Assembly (NCBI RefSeq): GCF_009725235.1
Contig: NZ_WJFC01000363.1
Span: 1-5,817, forward strand
DNA from: Scytonema sp. UIC 10036
GTDB taxonomy: Bacteria; Cyanobacteriota; Cyanobacteriia; Cyanobacteriales; Nostocaceae
Direction of reading: 5' to 3'
DNA length: 5,817 bases
A model generated the notes under the pieces. That model did not search any database and was not told the origin of the DNA. It saw nothing but the letters and a program-made list of their open reading frames with translations. The position numbers and the translations under genes were made by a program. Every line of letters starts with the position of its first letter. Position 1 is the first letter of the stretch. Shown one piece after another: positions 1 to 5,817 of the stretch.

Positions 1-1102
1 ACGTATCTCCGGAACCATCATATTTTGCAGTCATTTTACCTGCATTATTTCCTGCTGTGGACAAACCATATGAATAGCTTACGTTGTTGGGGTTGCTGTT
101 TCCGTTTGGAAGGTCGGGCAACATTATTTTCTCCAATCTGTTGTAGTTATAGAGGTACTCTATATAATTTGAACTGATGGTAGGATCATTCAGTAAATTA
201 TCCGTGGTCATTCTGCTGATATTGCCTGCCTTGTCATACTGATACGTTGTTGTTCCTTTATCCGGATGGCGTTGCTGGATACGTTTACCTGCAAGATTGT
301 ATGAATATCTCGTTACCATTCCTTCAGGGTCCTGAACATAGGTCAACTCACCTATACTGTTATACTTAAACGTTGTTGAAAGCGGCTGACTGTATAAATA
401 ATCGTCTTTCTGAACCGGTTTACCTTCGGCATTGGTGTAAGATTCGGTTTTCTGATCTATAAATTCTACTGTTGTTTTCAGTAAATTATTTGTGATCGCA
501 TAATGAGTTGTCTGCGTATTACCATCTTCATCAGTAGCCGTAATTACTCTATCTCTGCTATCATAGGTTTGAGAAGTGTTTGGTCCGTTGAAGCCATTCA
601 AATAAAGATTATTATTACCCGTGATTTCATATTTCGGATGGTATTGTCTTGTTGTTCTTCCGAGCATATCATAAACCGCCGGGCCGGAAATGGAACGTCT
701 CTCATAACCATCAATCTCAATATCTTTTTTAACCTGCACTACTCTTCCTAAAAAGTCAGCATAGGTATCCGTCATAATCGTATTATTTGTACTGGCATAT
801 TCCGGGTCAAAATTTGATGTTGAAGCACGGTAAATTTTAACCGCAGTATTGTTATTCGGAATTCCGGCGTGATCTGTCCAGTACTTATATTTAACCGTTG
901 GAACGGTAGAATTGCTTGCGATTTCATTAGGGCCCATGATGGAAGAAGTTCTTCCGAAACCGTCATAATAAAATACCATTGCATTACCACCGGTATCTAC
1001 TTTTCTTGTTACGACATCAAACAGCGGATTGTATGTGGATGTAGACTGAATATTATGCACATCCTTTACCATTGTTATATACTTCGGTAACGCATCGTCA
1101 TA
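1..1102 (-). CDS. RHS/YD-repeat protein, middle segment (clean mirror copy, partial at both ends)
   Basis: Reading the minus strand from 1102 to base 1 gives 367 codons without a stop; the frame then leaves the window. An ATG at 1072-1070 is available, but it is an internal methionine: the preceding in-frame residues (YDDALPKYIT) look like the same protein, and a TAA at 1105-1103 cuts the frame. Numbered from that Met, YD-type repeats are visible: YYDGFGR (35-41), YADFLGRVVQVKKD (104-117), VYDMLGRTTRQYHP (133-146), YDSRDRVITATDEDGN (170-185), FKYNSIGELTYVQDPEG (235-251), YSYNLAGKRIQQRHPDKG (257-273), YQYDKAGNISRM (277-288) and YNYNRLEKIMLPD (308-320). In known RHS/TcB proteins such repeats build the beta-cage that encloses a C-terminal toxin. 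The phrase order (KYKYW, then KIYRAS, then DFLGRVVQVKKD, then SGPAVYDMLGR) resembles SpvB/TcdB-like proteins of Bacteroidota. This copy is probably an artefact of orientation, but it is the best sequence available for the segment that reappears, damaged, at 3457-4491. Confidence 0.8.
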
Positions 1103-2231
1103 TTATATTAGATCAAACTTTGGTGAGCTATTTGGCGGATACGTTTTTTTTTCTTGATGTTTCTGAAGGATAATTTCTAACATTTTTATTAAATATCGTT
1201 CCGTCGTAATTATATATTGCCCTATATCTCCATTATATTGGTTTACAGGCACAATCTCTTTGTCTTAACAATGTTCCGGTCCGTACCTCGTAAACACTAC
1301 TTCTGAAGTGAGGTGATATTATTGCTCATGACATATAAGACATATTGGATTGTACTTGTAGAAGACTGCTGTATTGATATTTGAAATTAATCCTTTTGAG
1401 TATTTTAAATCGTTCTCAACAGCAATGTTTCCACCTGACTCATGTACGTCTGTTTCTTGTAAAGAGTGCTCTCGCCATCTTCTACCTCCCTACCACCAGT
1501 CATAATTTGACCAGGTCTGAATTTAATCATTGCATGTATGTGAGAATCTTGCAGTTTATATTCAAAATTGTTTCAGAAATCTATTCCGCTGCCATCGTAC
1601 AATGTTTCTTCGGCATTCATTCATCAGATAACATTATTGTAATAATAAGTGAGTTCTTCTGTTGAACCACATCATTCTTTTTGTAACGATTCAAAACCGA
1701 AATCATCTCTTCCTCTCTGTCATATTTTTTTGCCGAAGAATATCTGTTTCCATTTGTTACCGTCTGTGTATAATTTTGAGAAAATAACGGGTTCTGCACA
1801 TTATTTTATTAACGACCAGTTGCATGCGGGCTATCGTAATTTGCTCTTGAAAATTCGTATCTAAATTATATTCTTTTAAATGGTATGGTAATTGATTTAG
1901 TTTATTGTTCTGCCTCTGTGAATAGTTTCGGTAAAACCATGTGTTATCAACCACAGATAGCATAACCGTCACCTTCATATCCTTGAATGCTTTTCTGGTC
2001 TCAGCATTGAGGCCCTATTGGGGTAGCTCTCCTCCTGCTTTAATCCAGAGAATTAAACACTACAATTGGCGAAGAGCTTATTGCCTATATTGAACATATA
2101 CGTTCCTCCAAATGAAAAAGAACCGTTAATGATCTGTTTCATCGGTAAAATCAATTGATCCTGAAGACTAAGAAGCGTGTCGGGTTATCAATTGCTTTCC
2201 AGATTATCTTACGGTTTCAGACGATGCTCAT
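1103..2231 (-). pseudogene. Frame-broken upstream part of the same RHS gene (left arm, mirror copy)
   Basis: This stretch continues the gene toward its 5' side on the minus strand, but the frame is broken repeatedly. Readable pieces include YNYDGTIFNKNVRNYPSETSRKK just upstream of 1102, a piece matching VRTGTLLRQRDCACKP, about 60 codons at 1799-1617 (QNPLFSQNYTQTV... RYKKNDVVQQKN) and about 73 codons at 1978-1757 (VVDNTWFYRNYSQRQNN...). These sit in different frames and follow each other in the order expected for one protein. Plus-strand open frames here (for example 1381-1665 and 1649-1864) are antisense to these pieces and show no motif. The region mirrors 2326-3456 with few length changes. 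Whether the breaks are real decay or read errors cannot be settled here; read errors are more likely given the adapter next door. Confidence 0.7.
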
Positions 2232-2325
2232 ATCTGTCTCACAACAACAAAAGAAAGAGAGTATATAAAAAAAAAATAAACGGAAAAAACAAAACAAACG
2301 GGGGGGAGGAGGAAAAGAGAGAGAT
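2232..2325. other. Unremoved PacBio SMRTbell hairpin adapter with expanded low-complexity centre
   Basis: The loop between the two arms begins ATCTGTCTC then ACAACAACAA (2232-2250) and ends in GGAGGAGG then AAAAGAGAGAGAT (2305-2325). From memory, the standard SMRTbell adapter is 45 bases and consists of ATCTCTCTC, AACAACAACAAC, GGAGGAGGAGG and AAAAGAGAGAGAT. The left end matches with one substitution and one missing A, and the last 21 bases match exactly. The middle (about 2251-2304) is A/G-rich with a run of ten A and a run of seven G, and includes adapter-like scraps (AAAGAGAG near 2253-2260, AACAAAACAAACG near 2288-2300). The 94-base length, about twice the adapter, suggests a noisy or repeated read of the hairpin. 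It does not look like a biological spacer. A minus-strand open frame crossing it (2402-2217) encodes only low-complexity Phe/Pro/Cys runs and is not a gene. Confidence 0.93.
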
Positions 2326-2538
2326 ATGAGCATCGTCTGAAACGGTAAGATTATCTGGGAAGCAATTGATAACCCGACACGCTTCTTAGTCTTCAGGATC
2401 AATTGATTTTACCGATGAAACAGATCATTAACGGTTCTTTTTCATTTGGAGGAACTTATATGTTCAATATAGGCAATAAGCTCTTCGCCAATTGTAGTGT
2501 TTAATTCTCTGGATTAAAGCAGGAGGAGAGCTACCCCA

Positions 2539-2802
2539 ATGTGGGCCTCAATGCTGAGACCAGAAAGTGCATTCAAGGATATGAAGGTGACGGTTATGCT
2601 ATCTGTGGTTGATAACACATGGTTTTACGGAAACTATTCACAGAGGCAGAACAATAAACTAAATCAATTACCATACCATTTAAAAGAATATAATTTAGAT
2701 ACGAATTTTCAAGAGCAAATTACGATAGCCCGCATGCAACTGGTCGTTAATAAACTAATGTGCAGAACCCGTTATTTTCTCAAAATTATACACAGACGGT
2801 AA
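2539..2802 (+). pseudogene. Fragment of the RHS gene: FG-GAP-like motif and following segment
   Basis: An 87-codon open stretch contains VVDNTWFYGNYSQRQNNKLNQ and LPYHLKEYNLDTNFQEQ, probably in the genuine frame from about 2600 onward. Just before that, the bases at 2578-2600 read D-M-x-G-D-G-Y-A if one missing base is allowed near 2585. This resembles the DxNGDGxxD calcium-binding loop of FG-GAP/VCBS repeats found in SpvB/TcdB-like proteins. The ATG at 2539 follows AGGAGG (2521-2526) but is not a credible gene start: the mirror copy lacks the ATG (it reads AATAGGGCC there), and the flanking residues (SYPNVGLNAE, by allowing frame shifts) look internal. The last part (after about 2760) has slipped out of frame. 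Confidence 0.5.
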
Positions 2803-2918
2803 CAAATGGAAACAGATATTTTTCGGCAGCGAAATATGACAGAGAAGCAGAGATGATTTCGGTTTTGAATCGTTACAAAAAGAATGATGTGGTTCAACAG
2901 AAGAACTCACTGATATTA
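2763..2918 (+). pseudogene. Fragment of the RHS gene: RYKKNDVV segment
   Basis: Fifty-two codons are open from CAG at 2763 to a TAA at 2919-2921. They encode QNPLFSQNYTQTVTNG, followed by NRYFSAAKYDREAEMISVLN and RYKKNDVVQQKNSLIL. The mirror copy (1799-1617, minus) carries the same residues with a few changes (SSAKKYDREEEM). The preservation of a sensible peptide in both arms shows that this is coding sequence. It overlaps the end of the previous fragment in another frame, placing a frameshift near 2760. I do not recognise a specific domain in it. Confidence 0.5.
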
Positions 2919-3456
2919 TAATTAATGTTATCTGATGAATGAATGCCGAAGAAGGATTGTACGATGGCAGCGGAATAGATTTCTGAAACCATTTTGAATA
3001 TAAACTGCAAGATTCTCACATACATGCAATGATTAAATTCAGACTTGGTCAAATTATGACTGGTGGTAGGGAGGTAGAAGATGGCGAGAGCACTCTTTAG
3101 AAGAAACAGACGTACATGAGTCAGGTGGAAGCATTGCTGTTGAGAACGATTTTAATTACTCAAAAGGATTATTTTCAAATATCAATACAGCAGTCTTCTA
3201 CAAGTACAATCCAATATGTCTTCTATGTCATGAGCAATAATATCACCTCACTTCAGAAGTAGTGTTTACGAGGTACCGACCGGAACATTGTTAAGACAAA
3301 GAGATTGTGCTTGTAAACCAATATAATGGAGATATAGGGCAATATATAATTACGACGGAACGATATTTAATAAAAATGTAAGAAATTATCCTTCAGAAAC
3401 ATCAAGAAAAAATCACGTATCCGCCAAATAGCTCACCAAAGTTTGATCGAATATAA

Positions 3457-4491
3457 TATGAGATGCGGTACCGAAGTATATAAAATGGTAAAGGATGTGC
3501 ATAATATTCAGTCTACTCCATACAATCCCTGTTTGATGTCGTAACAGAAAGGTAGATACCGGTGGTAATGCAATTGGTATTTTATTATGAGGTTTTGAGA
3601 ACTTTCCATCATGGCCCTATGAATCGCAAGCAATTCTACCGTTCCAACGGTTAAATATAAGTATGACGATCAGCCGGAATCCAAAATATCCAATACTGCG
3701 GTTAAAATTACCGTGCTTCAACATCAAATTTTGACCGGAATATCCAGTACAAATAATACGATATGACGGATACCTATGCTGACTTTTTAGAAGAGTAGTG
3801 GCAGCGTTAAAAAGATATGAGATGATGGTTTTTGAGAGACGTCCATTTCCGGCCCGCGTTTATGATATGCTCGGAAGAAGCAACAAGACAAACCATCCGA
3901 AATCTGAAATCACGGGTAATAAATCTTTACTTTGAAGGCTTTCACGGACCAACACTTCTCAACTATGATAGCGAGATAGAGTAATTAGGCTACTGATGAT
4001 TATGTAATACCAGACACTCATTATGCGAATCACAAATAATTTACTGACAAGTAAGAATTTATAGATCAGAAAACCGATCTTAACATGCCGAAGGTAAACC
4101 GGTTCGAAGACGATTATTTACAGTCAGCCGCTTCTCAACAACGTTTAAGTTATTAACAGTATAGGAGTTGACCTATGTTCAGGACCCTGAAGGAATGGTA
4201 AACGAGATATTCATACAATCTTGCAGGTAACGTATCAGCAACGCCATCCGATAAAGAACAACAACGTATCAGTAGACAAGCCAGGCAATATGCAGAATGA
4301 CACGATAATTTCCTGAATATCCTACCATCAATTCAATTATTAGAGTCTCTATAACTACAACAGATGGAGAAAATAATGTTGCCCGACTTCAAACGGAAAA
4401 AGCAACCCCAACAACGTAAGTTATTCATATGTTTGTCACAGCAGAAAATAAGCAGGTAAAATGATGCAAAATATGATGTCCGGAGATACGT
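3457..4491 (+). pseudogene. Damaged copy of the middle YD-repeat segment
   Basis: This encodes the same YD-repeat run as 1102-1 on the minus strand but carries dozens of small indels, so no frame stays open for long. Examples: CTACATCCACATACAAT in the clean copy is CTACTCCATACAAT here, and GACGGTTTCGGAAGAAC is GAGGTTTTGAGAAC. Short correct stretches remain, such as the GTTCAGGACCCTGAAGGAATG (VQDPEGM) segment ending near 4198. The net loss is 67 bases over the segment. The clean mirror copy should be used to read the protein here. Confidence 0.75.
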
Positions 4492-5032
4492 TTACAATAT
4501 GGAAGATGGGGAGATTATCTCAGAAACGGAACGGTACGCGGTGATCATATTCCGGAAATGTCTTCAAAACCTATTTCAATTAGACAGCTGGAATCGAGTA
4601 ACTAAAATTAATATCCGGATGATGAAATTGTTCATACATTATACAAAGGGGGTAATTTAAAATATGTAACAATAATTACGGTGAAACCTCTCATAGAAAA
4701 TATCAACTATGATTTACTATGGACACCGATTGAAGTTTAAAAACGAAACGGTGCAACACAGTATTATGGTATAATTCAAAACAGAAATGGATAGTATTTC
4801 TGATGGATAATTGAATCAGTAGATGCTGAATAATACCTTATAATACGATCAGTTTCAATATCACCATGATCAGAATCAGCTGAACTTTGGAAACGGCTAG
4901 GAGGTGCATTCCAGTTTAGTCTCAGTTATGATACACTCAATAGGTTAATAGGAACAGAAACAAGACAGGTATTATTGTCGATAAAGAAGAAAACCCATCC
5001 AATAAGCTCCTATTACCGTCAACCTATCATAA
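4492..5032 (+). pseudogene. Frame-broken YD-repeat segment outside the palindrome
   Basis: This 541-base stretch has no mirror in the window and links the palindrome to the clean 3' part. Frame pieces are clearly RHS-like: 4612-4737 gives YPDDEIVHTLYKGGNLKYV and later INYDLLWTPIEV before a TAA; 4844-4897 gives YDQFQYHHDQNQLNFGNG before a TAG; 4897-5040 gives LGGAFQFSLSYDTLNRLIGTETRQ before a TAA. Each holds a YD-type repeat, and neighbouring pieces lie in different frames. The last break is at 5030-5032, where CATAAGATGG probably stands for CAATACGATGG (QYDG). The error style matches 3457-4491. Confidence 0.65.
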
Positions 5033-5817
5033 GATGGAGATAATAACTCAGGAGGTATTGTTATAAAGCAACAGCACCATGAAAGAGATCAAAATGTAGT
5101 ACCGGAAAATACGTATGAGAATAAATACGAGTATATCCCTGAAACACATAAAGTGAGCGTAGTAAATGATACCCAGACAGGAAACTATGATGCATTCGAA
5201 TATGATTACAACGGAAATGCAACAATCCATGCGGATCCAAACGGCACAAAACGAATGTTCTGGGATGAGCAGGACCGCCTGAAAGCATTTTACAATGACG
5301 GGAATGGTATCTATCAGTATTACACCTATGATGATAAGGGAGAGCGTGTTATAAAATACGGGCTTGAAATTCCTACACAATTGTATCAGAACGGAGCGCC
5401 GGTCGAGATTAATGAGCTGAGACTCTTTGAATATAAGCTCTATCCAAACCCTTATGTAACGGTAAGTTCAACAGGGCAATACACCAAACATTATTTCGAA
5501 GGTTCAAGAAGATTTGCCAGCAGACTGATGGATGGAGCCAATCGATTTGAAGATCCTTCAGTGCTTTATACCAACCGTACGGCAGACGAGAAACCCGCAG
5601 AAAAACCGGCAGATGTAAAATCGGATCTCGAAAAATATCTCGAAAAATCAGGTCTTGGAGATGAGGTATCAATAGAATTGAGAGAAAGGCCATGGCAGAC
5701 AGGTTTGTATAATTTACATGGCGATCATTTGGGAACGGCAACGTTCGTAACTAATTCGCAATCGGACGCAACACAATATTTTGTAAATTTACCCTTCGGA
5801 GAGACCATGTATGAAAG
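5033..5817 (+). CDS. RHS repeat-associated core protein, clean C-terminal part (partial)
   Basis: After an apparent false TAA at 5030-5032, the plus frame is open for 261 codons and runs off the window. Residues counted from 5033: YDYNGNATIHADPNGTK (57-73) and WDEQDRLKAFYNDGNGIYQY (77-96) are YD repeats; YTYDDKGERVIKYG (97-110) follows. YPNPYVTV (137-144) and YTKHYFEGSRRFASRL (150-165) resemble the pre-core strand of Bacteroidota RHS proteins. A charged Lys/Glu/Asp-rich insert lies at about 183-220. HGDHLGTATFVTN (229-241) and NLPFGE (252-257) mark the start of the RHS repeat-associated core. In the family, the core closes the cage and precedes the self-cleavage site and variable toxin tip, none of which is reached here. 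There is no start codon or ribosome site of its own: it continues the gene from upstream. Antisense open frames at 5048-5380 and 5409-5741 are shadows. Confidence 0.88.

Larger units (their letters stand above)
1..2231. repeat. Left arm of a 2.2-kb inverted repeat
   Basis: The reverse complement of this whole stretch aligns end to end with 2326-4491. Anchors: ACGATGCTCAT at 2221-2231 against ATGAGCATCGT at 2326-2336; the in-frame TAA at 1105-1103 against 3454-3456; the first bases ACGT against about 4488-4491. The repeat reaches the window edge, so its outer limit on this side is unknown. The arms differ by scattered substitutions in the inner half and by many small indels in the outer half. 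Confidence 0.95.
2326..4491. repeat. Right arm of the 2.2-kb inverted repeat
   Basis: This is the reverse complement of 1-2231 and starts at the first base after the adapter. The inner part (2326-3456, 1131 bases) is nearly the same length as its partner (1103-2231, 1129 bases). The outer part (3457-4491, 1035 bases) is 67 bases shorter than its partner (1-1102), owing to many one- and two-base deletions. Similarity stops at about 4491 only because the partner reaches the window edge there. Confidence 0.95.
2326..5817 (+). pseudogene. SpvB/TcdB-like RHS-repeat gene, true orientation, frame-broken by apparent read errors, open at both ends
   Basis: This is the most likely genuine locus: one plus-strand gene of at least 3.5 kb, with no believable start (the sequence begins at the adapter ligation point) and no stop before the window ends. 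In order it shows an FG-GAP-like motif (about 2578-2600), a KYDREAEMISVLNRYKKNDVV segment (2763-2918), damaged YD repeats (3457-4491, readable from the clean mirror at 1102-1), more YD repeats (4612-5040) and the RHS core region (5033-5817). This order fits SpvB/TcdB-like proteins, whose family members have a beta-propeller region before an RHS cage and often carry a variable C-terminal toxin. Cage and toxin roles are known for the family and only inferred here. Stops and frame changes are too frequent and too indel-driven for ordinary gene decay, while both flanking clean zones are intact, so the gene is probably whole in the organism. Confidence 0.75.

Noticed and set aside
503..1090. Open frames on both strands within the clean minus-strand frame
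   Set aside because: They are shadows of the 367-codon RHS frame, which is supported by continuous YD motifs.
1381..1864. Plus-strand open frames of 71-94 codons
   Set aside because: They are antisense to readable minus-strand pieces of the RHS gene and show no motif or start signal.
2220..2340. Hairpin as a transcription terminator or replication origin
   Set aside because: The stem is simply the end of the 2.2-kb arms, and the A/G-rich loop is adapter-derived.
2217..2402. 61-codon minus-strand open frame across the loop
   Set aside because: It translates adapter and homopolymer sequence into Phe/Pro/Cys runs and joins the two artefact arms.
2521..2541. AGGAGG followed by ATG at 2539 as a ribosome binding site and gene start
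   Set aside because: The mirror copy lacks the ATG, the spacing is long, and the surrounding residues look like the inside of the RHS protein.
1..4491. Natural long palindrome, invertible RHS switch or composite mobile element
   Set aside because: The loop matches a sequencing adapter, the arms abut it exactly, and there is no transposase, recombinase, terminal repeat or target duplication.
5048..5741. Two 110-codon minus-strand open frames and a nested one
   Set aside because: They lie opposite the clean RHS core frame, which carries recognisable family motifs; the antisense products do not.

Overview
The window is dominated by one gene and by one assembly fault. The gene is a large RHS/YD-repeat protein of the SpvB/TcdB-like type. 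The fault is a 2.2-kb inverted duplication of that gene, folded around what reads as an unremoved PacBio SMRTbell hairpin adapter. AT-rich codon use and phrases such as YDGFGR, ADFLGRVVQVKKD and YPNPYVTV...YTKHYFEGSRRFASRL fit Bacteroidota (Flavobacteriia-like) RHS proteins best. This taxonomic call is only moderate, because no rRNA, tRNA or housekeeping gene is present.

Layout. Positions 1-2231 form the left arm and carry the gene on the minus strand. Positions 2232-2325 are the adapter-like, low-complexity loop. Positions 2326-4491 form the right arm, the same sequence in the opposite orientation, coding on the plus strand. Positions 4492-5817 continue the same gene on the plus strand beyond the palindrome. 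Base 1 pairs with about 4491, and base 2231 pairs with 2326, so both arms begin exactly at the adapter edge. The genuine locus is therefore most simply 2326-5817 (+), and 1-2325 is a mirror copy plus adapter.

Quality zones. Two stretches read as clean open frames: 1-1102 (minus, 367 codons) and 5033-5817 (plus, 261 codons). Between them the frame breaks every few dozen codons. The inner parts of the arms (1103-2231 and 2326-3456) are almost equal in length (1129 and 1131 bases), resemble each other closely and share several lesions. The outer right arm (3457-4491) is 67 bases shorter than its clean counterpart (1-1102), the signature of uncorrected single-molecule long-read deletions.

Protein. 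Reassembled in order, the readable pieces are: an FG-GAP/VCBS-like calcium-binding motif (D-M-x-G-D-G-Y-A near 2578), an NYTQTV...RYKKNDVV segment, a run of YD repeats (best read on the minus strand at 1-1102), further YD repeats (4612-5040), and the start of the RHS-associated core with HGDHLGTATFVTN and NLPFGE (5033-5817). The true start, the end of the core and any C-terminal toxin tip are not in the window. I see no other gene, RNA, CRISPR array or mobile element, and no new biological system; the striking palindrome is best explained as technical.
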